Positions 45,973-55,944 of a stretch of 64,000 nt of DNA are shown piece by piece. Each line of letters opens with the position of its first letter. The stretch's first letter is position 1. This DNA is from Pyxidicoccus trucidator (GTDB taxonomy: Bacteria; Myxococcota; Myxococcia; Myxococcales; Myxococcaceae). Position numbers and translations under genes: made by a program. The notes under the pieces were generated by a model. The model saw only the letters and a list, made by a program, of their open reading frames with translations, was not told the DNA's origin and searched no databases. The stretch spans positions 62,001-126,000 of the forward strand of contig NZ_JAAIXZ010000024.1 in assembly GCF_010894435.1 (NCBI RefSeq), given 5' to 3'.

Positions 45973-47076
45973 ATGTCCCTTCGTTCGTGGCCCCTGCTGT
46001 GGCTGTGCCTTCTCGTGGTGCCGGCCTTCACCTTCGCGGCGGAAACGCCGAAGGCGTCGGAAGCCCCGGCGCTGGACGCGAAGCAGCGGACCCGGGTGGT
46101 CGAGGCGGTCATCGCCCAGGTGAAGGCGCGCCACTACTCGGCGGAGAAGGCGGCCCTGGCCGAGCGGATGCTGCGCTCCCGGTTGAAGCGGGGGGACTAC
46201 GACGCCATCACCGCGCACCGGGAATTGGCGAACGTGCTCACCGAGCACCTGGTGCGGGACGGCCAGGACGCGCACTTCGTCGTCATCTACAGCGCGCAGC
46301 CCGTGCCCCGGAACATGCCCCTGCCCTGGGAGCCCGCCTCGCCCGAGGTGGAGAAGTTCCGCGCCAGCCGCGAGGAGCGCCGACGGCTGATGGCCCTTCG
46401 CGAGGCGTACGGCATCGGCCGCGTGGAGCGCCTGGACGGCAACGTGGGCTACCTGCGCCTGACGAGCTTCCCCGAGCCGAAGTACGCCGCAGAGGCCGCC
46501 GCCTCGGCCATGCGGCTGCTGTCCGCCACGGACGCGCTCATCATCGACCTCCGGGGTAATGGCGGCGGAGACAATGAGCTGGTGGCGCTGTACCTGGGCT
46601 GGCTGCTGCCGGAGCGCACTCATGTGCTCGACACGCTGTGGAAGGGCCGGCCCAGGGAACAGCTCCACACGCCCGCGTCCCCTCCCGCGGGCCGGTATGG
46701 GGGCAAGGACGTCTACGTCCTCACCGACGGGAACACCTTCTCCGCGGCGGAGACGCTCGCGTATGACCTCCAGGCACGGAAGCGGGCTCGGGTGGTGGGC
46801 GAGACGACGCAGGGAGGCGCCAACCCGGGCGTGGCCCTGCCCGTGGATGACCACTTCGTCGTGGGCGTGCCGATGGGGCAGACGGTGCACGCCCTGACGA
46901 AGACGAGCTGGGAAGGCGTGGGAGTGAAGCCCGACCTGCCAGTGCCGGCGGAGGATGCGCTGCGCACCGCGCACGTGGCCGCGCTCACCGCGCTGGCGAA
47001 GCACACGGAGGACCCGATGCAGGCGGAGGAGGTCCGTGAGGCGCTGGAGTCGCTCGGCGCTGGCGCGAAGCCGTGA
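45973..47076 (+). CDS. S41 family peptidase (exported)
   Basis: 367 aa. A signal peptide (SLRSWPLLWLCLLVVPAFTF to AFA) is followed by an N-terminal helical domain and an S41 catalytic core. NVGYLRLTSFPEP and LIIDLRGNGGGDNE are family signatures, and the nucleophile Ser lies in DGNTFSAAETLA. I see no PDZ domain, so it resembles the interphotoreceptor-retinoid-binding/N-terminal-domain type rather than CtpA. Substrate unknown. It interrupts the TCA genes and is read in the opposite direction. Confidence 0.88.
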   Translation: MSLRSWPLLWLCLLVVPAFTFAAETPKASEAPALDAKQRTRVVEAVIAQVKARHYSAEKAALAERMLRSRLKRGDYDAITAHRELANVLTEHLVRDGQDAHFVVIYSAQPVPRNMPLPWEPASPEVEKFRASREERRRLMALREAYGIGRVERLDGNVGYLRLTSFPEPKYAAEAAASAMRLLSATDALIIDLRGNGGGDNELVALYLGWLLPERTHVLDTLWKGRPREQLHTPASPPAGRYGGKDVYVLTDGNTFSAAETLAYDLQARKRARVVGETTQGGANPGVALPVDDHFVVGVPMGQTVHALTKTSWEGVGVKPDLPVPAEDALRTAHVAALTALAKHTEDPMQAEEVREALESLGAGAKP

Positions 47077-47161
47077 GGGCCTCACACGACAGGAGGACGT
47101 AAGCCGGAAACGGCCGAGCGCACCGCTTGGAGGGCGCTGCTCCCCGGCGTCTGAAACGGCG

Positions 47162-47205
47162 GCGGCCCCGCCCGGTGTCCTGAGAGGACGCCAGCACGGG
47201 GCCGC
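47162..47205. terminator. Bidirectional terminator between S41 protease and sdhB
   Basis: 9-bp outer stem (GCGGCCCCG / CGGGGCCGC) enclosing a 7-bp inner hairpin (GGTGTCC / GGACGCC), between convergent genes. Confidence 0.65.
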
Positions 47206-47239
47206 TTCGCTGCGTGAAGAGCAGTGACGGACGGGCGGA

Positions 47240-48046
47240 CTACCCCGGACCGCTGTGGCTCTTCTGCTCCTCTTCCTTGAAGAAGATGTCCTTGATCATC
47301 ACCTTCGTCACCTCGCGGTTCATCGCCGCGATGGACGTCGTGAGGGGAATCTCCTTCGGGCAGACCTTCACGCAGTTCTGCGCCTTGCCGCAGTCCTGGA
47401 TGCCGCCCGGCCCCATCAGCGAGCGGACGCGCTCCTCGGCCTGCAGCTTTCCCGTCGGGTTCATGTTGAACAGGCGGGCCTGGCTGATGGCCGCCGCACC
47501 GATGAAGTCGTTGCCCTGCGTCACCTGGGGGCACGCCTCCAGGCAGCTTCCACACGTGATGCACGTGGACAGCACGTACATGACCGACTGGTCCTTCGGC
47601 GACTGCCGCGGGCCCGGCCCCAGGTTGTGGGTGCCGTCCACCGGAATCCAGCCCTTCACCCGCTTGAGCGCGTCGAACATGCGCTCACGGTCCACCGTGA
47701 GATCCCTGACCACCGGGAACTTGCTCATCGGCTCCAGGGTGATCGGCTGCTCCAGCTTGTCCACCAGCGCCGAGCACGCCATGCGCACGCGGCCGTTGAT
47801 GTTCATCGCGCAGCTGCCACACACCTCCTCGAGGCAGGCGGCATCCCAGATCACCGGGGCAACCTTCTTGCCCTCCACGGTGACGGGGTTGCGCTGGATC
47901 TCCATCAGGCACGAGATGACGTTGGCGCCCTTGCTGTAGGGAACCTTGAACTCATCGAAGTGACCCGGCTGTTTCGGATCGTCCTGCCGCCAGATGCGGA
48001 AGGTGATGGTCTTGGTGGTGACGGCGCTTGCCTGTGCAGTATCCAT
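47240..48046 (-). CDS. sdhB: Succinate dehydrogenase/fumarate reductase iron-sulfur subunit
   Basis: 268 aa. Three cluster motifs are visible: [2Fe-2S] ligands in CLEEVCGSCAMNIN and a later Cys, [4Fe-4S] in CITCGSCLEACP, and [3Fe-4S]/[4Fe-4S] in CGKAQNCVKVCPKEIP. It passes electrons from SdhA to the quinone-site membrane subunit. It starts 80 bases after the sdhA stop. No cytochrome b subunit gene is adjacent. Confidence 0.97.
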   Translation of the reverse strand: MDTAQASAVTTKTITFRIWRQDDPKQPGHFDEFKVPYSKGANVISCLMEIQRNPVTVEGKKVAPVIWDAACLEEVCGSCAMNINGRVRMACSALVDKLEQPITLEPMSKFPVVRDLTVDRERMFDALKRVKGWIPVDGTHNLGPGPRQSPKDQSVMYVLSTCITCGSCLEACPQVTQGNDFIGAAAISQARLFNMNPTGKLQAEERVRSLMGPGGIQDCGKAQNCVKVCPKEIPLTTSIAAMNREVTKVMIKDIFFKEEEQKSHSGPG

Positions 48047-48126
48047 GTCGCTCGACCCTTCACTTCCCAGTCAGTTACGGCGGCCCGCCCCTGCTGGCGC
48101 GGGCCCACCAAGATGAGTACCCCGGC

Positions 48127-50007
48127 TCAGGCGTACCAGCGGGGCTCGGGTTCCAGGACCGGCGTGGGAATCTCCTCGTAGGAGATCTGCGGGCCCTGCT
48201 CGCTGTGCTTCGCGATGGTCGTCTTCGCCCACTTCTCGTGGCGCTTGCGCCACAGCGACATCCAGTCGGCGTCCTCGCGCGGGTCCTTCGACTTCGGCTC
48301 CGGCAGCGAGAACTCCGGCTTGTAGTGCGCGCCACGGCTCTCGTCGCGCAGCAGCGCGCTGGTGGCGATGACCTCGCCCAGCTCGAGCATGTTCCAGACC
48401 TGGTTCGTGTACGACAGCGCGCGGTTGGCCACGTTGCCCGTGTCCAGCACGTTGCAGTTGGCCCAGCGCGACTTCAGCTCGCGGACCTTCTCCACCGTCT
48501 TCTTCAGCCGGTCGTTGTACCGGACGACGGTGCAGTTCTCCGTCATCACGTCGCCCAGCTCCTTCGCGAGCCCGTAGGGGTTCTCCGGGCCGGCCATCTT
48601 CTTGATGGTGGCGAACCGGTCCTCCCAGTAGCGCTTCGCGTCCTGGAAGTACTTCTCCGGCATCGCCGCCGCGCTGGTGGCGTTGTTCTTGGCGAAGGCC
48701 GCCATCGCCGGGCCGCCAATCATGCCCGAGTAGATGCACGACAGCAGCGAGTTGGCACCCAGGCGGTTCGCACCGTGGAACGCGTAGTCCGCCTCGCCCG
48801 CGGCGTACAGGCCAGGGACGTTGGTGGACTGGTTGCGCGGGCTGCCATCGGCCGGCGCCTTCGTGCGCGGGTCCGACTCGAAGTTCACGTACAGGCCGCC
48901 CATCGAGTAGTGCATGCCCGGGAAGATGACCATCGGCGTGACGCGCGGGTCGTCTCCCACGAACTTCTCGTAGATCTCCATGACGCCCTTGATCTTGGCG
49001 TCGAGCGTCTTGGCCGGGATGTGCGTGACGTCCAGGTACACGCCGTCCTTGCCGTTGATGCCCAGGCCCTGGTCGCGGCAGATGATGAAGATCTCGCGCG
49101 TGGCCACGTCGCGCGGCACCAGGTTCTTGTACTTGGGGTACTTCTCCTCCAGGAAGTAGAGGCGGTCACTCTCCGGGATGTCCCGGGGGTTGCGCGGGTC
49201 GCCCTTCTTGCGGGGCACCCAGACGCGGCCACCCTCGCCGCGCACCGACTCGCTCATCAGGCGCAGCTTGTCCTCACCTGGAATCGAGGTGGGGTGCACC
49301 TGGATGAACTCGCCGTTGGCGTAGATGGCGCCCTCCATGTAGGCGCGACCCGCAGCGGTGCCGGTGTTGATGATGGAGTTGGTGGAGCGCCCGAAGACGA
49401 TGCCCGGGCCACCGGTGGCGAGGCACACGGCCTCCGCCGGGAAGGTGCGGATCTCCATGGTCCGCAGGTCCACGGCCACGCTGCCGATGACCCGCCCGCC
49501 CTCGTCCTTCACCGTGCCGAGCCACTCCCAGTACTCGTACTTGGTGACCTTGCCCTCGGCCTCGTAGCGGCGCACCTGCTCGTCCAGCGCGTAGAGCAGC
49601 TGCTGGCCGGTGGTGGCGCCGGCGAAGGCGGTGCGGTGGTGCAGCGTGCCGCCGAAGCGGCGGAAGTCCAGCAGGCCCTCGGACGTGCGGTTGAACGTCA
49701 CGCCCATGCGGTCCAGCAGGTAGATGATGCCCGGGGCCGCCTGGCACATGCCATTCACGGACGTCTGCTCCGCGAGGAAGTCGCCGCCGCGCAGCGTGTC
49801 CTTCACGTGGATGTCCGGGTGGTCACCCTCGCCCTTGGTGTTCACCGCACCGTTGATGCCGCCCTGGGCGCAAACGGAGTGGGAACGCTTCACCGGGACG
49901 AGCGAGAGCACATCCACCTGGTGGCCCGCCTCCGCGAGCTTGATTGTCGTCATCAGCCCGGCGAGACCGCCGCCCACCACCGTGAACCGCGCTGCTGCTG
50001 CCATCAT
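48127..50007 (-). CDS. sdhA: Succinate dehydrogenase/fumarate reductase flavoprotein
   Basis: 626 aa. FAD-binding GGGLAGLMT, the flavin-linked His in RSHSVCAQGGINGA, and catalytic regions HPTSIPGE and HYSMGGLYVN. The type is close to menaquinone-linked enzymes (SdhA/FrdA of the B. subtilis/Wolinella group, as I recall). Either ATG 50007 or 50004 may be used; AAGGAG lies upstream. Read with sdhB. Confidence 0.97.
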   Translation of the reverse strand: MMAAAARFTVVGGGLAGLMTTIKLAEAGHQVDVLSLVPVKRSHSVCAQGGINGAVNTKGEGDHPDIHVKDTLRGGDFLAEQTSVNGMCQAAPGIIYLLDRMGVTFNRTSEGLLDFRRFGGTLHHRTAFAGATTGQQLLYALDEQVRRYEAEGKVTKYEYWEWLGTVKDEGGRVIGSVAVDLRTMEIRTFPAEAVCLATGGPGIVFGRSTNSIINTGTAAGRAYMEGAIYANGEFIQVHPTSIPGEDKLRLMSESVRGEGGRVWVPRKKGDPRNPRDIPESDRLYFLEEKYPKYKNLVPRDVATREIFIICRDQGLGINGKDGVYLDVTHIPAKTLDAKIKGVMEIYEKFVGDDPRVTPMVIFPGMHYSMGGLYVNFESDPRTKAPADGSPRNQSTNVPGLYAAGEADYAFHGANRLGANSLLSCIYSGMIGGPAMAAFAKNNATSAAAMPEKYFQDAKRYWEDRFATIKKMAGPENPYGLAKELGDVMTENCTVVRYNDRLKKTVEKVRELKSRWANCNVLDTGNVANRALSYTNQVWNMLELGEVIATSALLRDESRGAHYKPEFSLPEPKSKDPREDADWMSLWRKRHEKWAKTTIAKHSEQGPQISYEEIPTPVLEPEPRWYA

Positions 50008-50103
50008 CGTCTCCTTGACTGCCGGGCGCCGGACACCGCCTCCGTGAGCCAGCTCGCCGCGAGGCGCGCCAGGGCCCGGACATCCCGTGCGAGGTCTACA
50101 GGC

Positions 50104-50131
50104 TAGTTAACTTGGTGAAAACGTGCCGCAA
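50104..50131 (-). promoter_or_regulatory. Possible sdhAB promoter
   Basis: TTGCGG (50126-50131), 16-base spacer, TAACTA (50104-50109) on the minus strand, in the gap after the mdh terminator. It suggests sdhAB has its own transcript. Confidence 0.4.
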
Positions 50132-50181
50132 CGACGGCATCGCGGAAGATAAGACCGCGTCATCCACGGCATCAGGCACAG

Positions 50182-50207
50182 GGCCCGCCGGAGGTATCCG
50201 GCGGGCC
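50182..50207 (-). terminator. Terminator of mdh
   Basis: Perfect 11-bp stem (GGCCCGCCGGA / TCCGGCGGGCC) with a 4-base loop, 18 bases after the mdh stop. It likely separates icd-mdh from sdhAB. Confidence 0.7.
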
Positions 50208-50225
50208 GCGTGCGCCCGGTACGGC

Positions 50226-51170
50226 CTACAGCTTGACGGAGTCGACCGTCTTCTTCACCGACTGGAAGGACTTCTCCAGCGCGGCCTTCTCCTCACCGTC
50301 GAGCTCCACGGTGATGACCTTCTCCACGCCGCCCGCGCCGATCTGCACCGGGGCGCCGAAGAAGTAGCCGCTGATGCCGTACTGGCCCTCGAGCAGGGCG
50401 GCGGCCGGCAGCACGCGCTTGCGGTCGAAGAGGTAGCTCTCCGCCATGGCGATGGAGGACGCCGCCGGGGCGAAGTAGGCGCTGCCCGTCTTGTAGAGGC
50501 CCACCAGTTCCGCGCCGCCCTCGCGGGTGCGCTTGATGATGGCGTCCAGCTTGTCCTTGGCGATCAGCTGCGTCAGGGGCACGCCGCCCACGGTGCTGTG
50601 GCGCACCAGGGGCACCATGTCGTCGCCGTGGCCGCCGAGCACCAGCGCCTCCACGTCACGGATGGAGCAGCCCAGCGCCTCGGCCACGAAGCACTTGAAG
50701 CGGCTGGTGTCCAGCACGCCCGCCATGCCGGCCACCATGTGCTTGGGCAGCTCGGCGATCTTGTGGAGCGCGAACACCATCGCGTCCAGCGGGTTGGCCA
50801 CGTTGATGACGAAGGCGTTGGGGGCGTGCTGCTTGATGTTGGCCGCCACGTCCTTCATGATCTTGAGGTTGATCTCGAGCAGGTCCTCACGGGACATGCC
50901 CGGCTTCCGCGGCACGCCGGCGGTGATGATGATGACGTCCGAGCCGGCGACGTCCTTCCAGTCCGTGGTGCCGGTGACGCGGCAGTCGAGCCCGTCCACC
51001 GCCGACAGCTGGTTGATGTCCAGCGCCTTGCCCTTGACCAGGCCCTCGGCCACCGGGATGTCGTAGAGCATCACGTCGCCGAGCTGCTTCTGCACGGCGA
51101 GCAGCGCCAGGTTGCCACCGATCTGGCCGCCGCCGATGAGGCCGATCTTCTTCTTGCGATTCTGAGCCAT
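50226..51170 (-). CDS. mdh: Malate dehydrogenase
   Basis: 314 aa. LDH-like (MDH type 3) enzyme: NAD motif GLIGGGQIGGNLALL, catalytic Asp/Arg region NPLDAMV, and active-site His in LGGHGDDMVPLVRHS. It oxidises malate to oxaloacetate. It starts 33 bases after the icd stop. Confidence 0.98.
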   Translation of the reverse strand: MAQNRKKKIGLIGGGQIGGNLALLAVQKQLGDVMLYDIPVAEGLVKGKALDINQLSAVDGLDCRVTGTTDWKDVAGSDVIIITAGVPRKPGMSREDLLEINLKIMKDVAANIKQHAPNAFVINVANPLDAMVFALHKIAELPKHMVAGMAGVLDTSRFKCFVAEALGCSIRDVEALVLGGHGDDMVPLVRHSTVGGVPLTQLIAKDKLDAIIKRTREGGAELVGLYKTGSAYFAPAASSIAMAESYLFDRKRVLPAAALLEGQYGISGYFFGAPVQIGAGGVEKVITVELDGEEKAALEKSFQSVKKTVDSVKL

Positions 51171-51203
51171 GGATTCGTCCTCTCTCAGGTCCCCGGAGGG
51201 GGA

Positions 51204-52502
<1,299 letters not shown>

Positions 52503-52814
52503 GGGCGTACTCCTGGAAGGTGTGGCCGTGTAAGAAGAGGCGCGGGATAGTCGAAAACAAGCCCCCTCCCGTCAAGGAGTTTGGCCGCCCGCTCAGGTTG
52601 CAGGACTTATCGGAGCCAACGGCGCGGCAGGGAGCAGCCCACCGCGCAGGCCCCGGAGCCGCGCACCCTTTAATGAGGGAATGAACTGAAGCGGGGCGGC
52701 GCGGAGGACCGGCGCGAGCGCGCCGCAATCCTCCAGGCCAGGGGCTTCCGAGCGGTCCGCCTCGACCGCCGCCGGCCCGAGGGGCTCAGCGGCGGGCGCG
52801 GACACAGGCCCGGA
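52503..52814. other. Intergenic region upstream of icd
   Basis: 312 bases. It holds the icd promoter (52547-52575) and leader. The remainder, toward the HATPase-like gene, is GC-rich with no convincing ORF, RNA or repeat. Confidence 0.5.
52547..52575 (-). promoter_or_regulatory. Promoter of icd-mdh
   Basis: TTGACG (52570-52575), 17-base spacer, GACTAT (52547-52552) on the minus strand, 44 bases before the icd start. Confidence 0.7.
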
Positions 52815-53378
52815 CTACCAGCTCGACAGGCCCGGCGCGGGCAGTTCCACTGTCACGGTGATGCCGGCGCTGGCGCCGCGAGCCACGACCAGGGTGCCAC
52901 CCATGGATTCCACCAGCTCGCGGGCGCGGGCGAGGCGGCGGTGCAGCGGCCCCACCAGCATGGGCGACAGGAAGACGGCCTGCGCCTCACGCTCGGACAG
53001 TGAAGCCCCGGTCGCCACCACCTGGAAGCGCGGGCCCTCGTCTCCGAAGTCATCCGCGGCGTCCACCACCAGCCGGACGCCCTGCCCGTGGGTCGCGTCC
53101 GCGGCATGCGCCAGCAGGAGCAGCATCACCTGCTGGAGCCGGCGGCCGCTGACGCGCGCGGGGACGACGTCCTCCGGCAGGTGCAGCGCCACTTCCACTC
53201 CATGGAGGCGGCGCGTGGCGCCCAGCAGCTCCACCGCGTTGCGGGCAATGGCCGCGACATCCACCCGGAAGACGTCCGGCACGTCCACCGATTCCAGCGT
53301 GCCGACACGGCCGCTGCCGCCCTGCTGCGACGGCGCCTGGGACTGCGCCCCACCGATAGTGCTGAACGCTGCACTCAT
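52815..53378 (-). CDS. Orphan HATPase-like protein (degenerate histidine-kinase ATP-binding domain)
   Basis: 187 aa. No membrane helix or phosphoacceptor domain. The region ~45-185 resembles a histidine-kinase ATPase module: an N-box-like LLLLAHAADATHG (where Asn is usual, His is found) and an end similar to G2/F-box regions (RARELVESMGGTLVVARG, then GITVTVELP). The G1 DxGxG motif is not recognisable. It may bind another protein or have lost kinase activity. GGGAGG lies upstream of the start. It is divergent from the PilZ-containing operon, sharing a 340-base regulatory region. Confidence 0.6.
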   Translation of the reverse strand: MSAAFSTIGGAQSQAPSQQGGSGRVGTLESVDVPDVFRVDVAAIARNAVELLGATRRLHGVEVALHLPEDVVPARVSGRRLQQVMLLLLAHAADATHGQGVRLVVDAADDFGDEGPRFQVVATGASLSEREAQAVFLSPMLVGPLHRRLARARELVESMGGTLVVARGASAGITVTVELPAPGLSSW

Positions 53379-53505
53379 CCCTCACCTCCCTCTGTCAGAC
53401 AGGAGCTACTCTAACGCCCCCGTCTGACGCCCTCCACTGACGCAGCGAATTTCACTACGAGAAAGTACGCACAGCATGCCCGACTTGTGACATTACAGCC
53501 GCGCG

Positions 53506-53526
53506 ACAACATCGCCGTGATGTTGT
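53506..53526. promoter_or_regulatory. Operator-like palindrome
   Basis: ACAACATC, 5 bases, GATGTTGT: a perfect dyad between two divergent genes, the usual shape of a dimeric-regulator site. No known consensus was matched. Confidence 0.4.
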
Positions 53527-53636
53527 TCGGTACCGGGCATCGCAATTTGTGGAACTCGGAGAAAGCATCTGTCACCCCCGACCCACAGGCCTACATTCCC
53601 GCCAGCCAGAAAACAGCCAGGCTGCATAAATTCGAT

Positions 53637-53664
53637 TTGACTGTTCCTACTGAATCCGTATGAT
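53637..53664 (+). promoter_or_regulatory. Promoter of the PilZ/di-iron operon
   Basis: TTGACT (53637-53642), 16-base spacer, TATGAT (53659-53664). The -10 overlaps the most upstream ATG (53660), so transcripts from here cannot use that ATG; this supports the GTG start at 53723. Confidence 0.65.
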
Positions 53665-53722
53665 GCGGACCTATAGCGATTCGCCGCCCGCCGCAGAACC
53701 GCGGATGCAGGGAGGGACTGTT

Positions 53723-55939
53723 GTGATTGCAATCTCGACATCCGCACCAGGCGTTCCTCAGCAGCGGAGAAAGGGGCTCCTGCCGATGGAAGGGGGAAAT
53801 CCGGTCTCCTCCAAGCAGGCGTTGGAGTTCGTCAGCCGTGACGCGCTGTTCAATGTGATTCCGCTCCCGCCGGCCGAGGCGGCCCTGGATGACTCGGGCT
53901 ATTCGCTGCACGGCACGGGCGCCGACGCCATCACCTGTTCGCTGCGGACGCCGGACGGCATCATCGGTGAAGTCACCCGGCTGTCTCCCACGGTGGTGTG
54001 GGTCATGCCCCAGGGTCCGGTCGATACGAGCGAGGCGCGGACGATGTCGGTGTACCTGTCCGGCCGCGGCGTCACCCTTGGCCCCTTCTTCGGCGCCTTC
54101 ATCCGGGCGGACGCGGAGACGGCGAACGCTCCGGTGGGTCTGCAGCTGGTGGGTGTGACGCTGGAGCAGGGCCGGCAGCTGCTGTCCCTGCTGGCGGACG
54201 CGCTGAAGCACGGCGTGGCGGAGCCGGCCGCGTCGGCGCTGCCGGTGCAGGACACCATCGACGAGGCCGAGCGCATCCGCTCCATCCTGGTCGCCATCTG
54301 CGCCTCCGGTAACAAGGGCGTGCTGCGCCGCATGGGCCGCACGGTGCGCATGGTCCTGGAGCGCTTCAACACCGAGACGGAGCAGCTGGAGTGGCGCTCC
54401 GAGGAGCCGGTGGCCGAGTGGGGCGAGGCGCCCTACGACATCGACGTCATCGGCTACAACAGCGCGTACCGGATGAAGGCGGAGTCGGGCAGCACGGACG
54501 GCAACCTTCTCTCCACGCCGCTGCCCGAGCAGCTCTTCCGCATCCGTCACCGGTGGCACCGTCGCGTGCCGGCCCCCGCCGGCGCCAGCGTGCGCTTCCA
54601 CCACCCGCTGTGGCGGGAGCTGGGTGAGATTTCGCGTGAGCTGGTGGACGTGTCCTTCTCCGGCATGTGCGTGCGCTGCCGCCCGGAGGACCTGGTGTTC
54701 CCGGGCCTGCTGCCGCCCCTGCTCGAGCTGCACACCGACGACGGCCAGACGCTGAACCTGCGCGGGGAGATCCGCTACGTCAGCAGCGTGCGCGCGGACG
54801 GCACCGTCCTGTGCGGCCTGGGCGTGCTGCCCTACACCTCTGACGAGGCGCGCTGGGTGCGCTTCGTGTCGCAGGCGGCCTCGCCCAACACCCGCACCAG
54901 TGAGAACCTGGAGGACGGGCTGTGGGACCTCTTCACCCGCTCCGGCTTCTTCAGCCTGGCGGGCAAGTCCGCCGCGGAGTTCGAGGAAGTGCGGCTGGCC
55001 TTCCGCAGCATGGCGAAGCGGGCCGCCGAGATTCCGCAGCTGTTCTGCCAGGCGGTGCGCACGTCCGAGCGCGGCCCCGAGGCGACGCTGTCCATGATGA
55101 AGCCCTACCAGCACACGTGGATGGTTCATCAGCTGGCGAAGCAGCCGGGGAAGGCGCCCGCGGGCGTGACGGCGCCGGGTCAGGTCATGCGCGACCTGTA
55201 TGTGCGCGCCTTCGAGCACCCGCAGAGCGACCCGGACTTCCAGTGGGTGGTGTCCTACGTGGAGCCCCTCAGCCCGTGGATTGCGCGCTCGCACATCCGC
55301 TACGCCGAGCGGCAGATGGAGGCGGGCTCCAGCCAGGCCTTCACCCGCCGGGTGCACATGTTCGACGTGCTCACCCAGGAGCTGACGGGCCGCACCTTCG
55401 AGGGCATCACCATCGGCACGGCCACGCCGAACGAAATCACGATGCTGGCGGACAGCATCGCCCGCACCCGCCCCGGCTGCTACGTGGAGGCGCTCGACTT
55501 CGCCCGCGAGAGCTTCGACCTGAGCCCGATGCAGGCCCGTTGGAAGGAGTTCGGCCTGGAGCGTGAGCGGGAGGTCATCATCGCCCGCCGCCATGGCGTT
55601 CCCATCGCCGCCGCCGTTCTGGAACTGGGCCAGCAGGGCACCAACCTGTTCTGCCTGCTGGACATGTCCCGCCTGTTCCCGCTGACCGAGGACGGGCCGT
55701 CCGCTTATGTCGCGCTGGTTGATGCCGCCCGCCGCTGGTACGCCGCGCGCCGTCGCACTTCGTTCCACTTCCTCTGCGAAGAGGACGAAGCGGTGCAGGC
55801 CGTCCAGGAAGCCGGCATCCACGGTGGATGCGAGCCGTATCTGTGGATCATCTCCGCCAAGCTGGTCCCGGACTACCTGGAATACATCAGTGAGCTGACC
55901 ATCGGGCGCCGCAACGCCCCCAACACTCGCCAAGGGTAA
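53723..55939 (+). CDS. PilZ-domain protein with C-terminal acyltransferase-like region
   Basis: 738 aa from GTG 53723, which has GGAGGG at good spacing. A middle segment (~265-340) has PilZ features: RHRWHRR, then LVDVSFSGMCVRC (RxxxR plus DxSxxG), the usual c-di-GMP-binding arrangement. A hydrophobic/helical region follows. The last ~220 residues (EREVIIARRHGVPIAAAVLE, then LCLLDMSRLFP) look like a GNAT or N-acyltransferase fold; this call is tentative. No signal peptide or membrane helix is visible. The downstream gene starts 5 bases after the stop. A plausible role is c-di-GMP-controlled acyl transfer, which is inference only. Confidence 0.7.
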   Translation: MIAISTSAPGVPQQRRKGLLPMEGGNPVSSKQALEFVSRDALFNVIPLPPAEAALDDSGYSLHGTGADAITCSLRTPDGIIGEVTRLSPTVVWVMPQGPVDTSEARTMSVYLSGRGVTLGPFFGAFIRADAETANAPVGLQLVGVTLEQGRQLLSLLADALKHGVAEPAASALPVQDTIDEAERIRSILVAICASGNKGVLRRMGRTVRMVLERFNTETEQLEWRSEEPVAEWGEAPYDIDVIGYNSAYRMKAESGSTDGNLLSTPLPEQLFRIRHRWHRRVPAPAGASVRFHHPLWRELGEISRELVDVSFSGMCVRCRPEDLVFPGLLPPLLELHTDDGQTLNLRGEIRYVSSVRADGTVLCGLGVLPYTSDEARWVRFVSQAASPNTRTSENLEDGLWDLFTRSGFFSLAGKSAAEFEEVRLAFRSMAKRAAEIPQLFCQAVRTSERGPEATLSMMKPYQHTWMVHQLAKQPGKAPAGVTAPGQVMRDLYVRAFEHPQSDPDFQWVVSYVEPLSPWIARSHIRYAERQMEAGSSQAFTRRVHMFDVLTQELTGRTFEGITIGTATPNEITMLADSIARTRPGCYVEALDFARESFDLSPMQARWKEFGLEREREVIIARRHGVPIAAAVLELGQQGTNLFCLLDMSRLFPLTEDGPSAYVALVDAARRWYAARRRTSFHFLCEEDEAVQAVQEAGIHGGCEPYLWIISAKLVPDYLEYISELTIGRRNAPNTRQG

Positions 55940-55944
55940 ATGAC

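Larger units (their letters stand above)
53379..53722. other. Divergent regulatory region, HATPase-like gene / PilZ operon
   Basis: 344 bases without a gene. Contains an 8-bp palindrome with 5-base centre at 53506-53526, a 7-bp inverted repeat (GTCAGAC 53394-53400 / GTCTGAC 53422-53428) near the HATPase start, and a plus-strand promoter at 53637-53664. Confidence 0.6.

Noticed and set aside
53660..53722. Upstream ATG start for the PilZ gene
   Set aside because: It overlaps the -10 of the best promoter and lacks a ribosome site; GTG 53723 has one.
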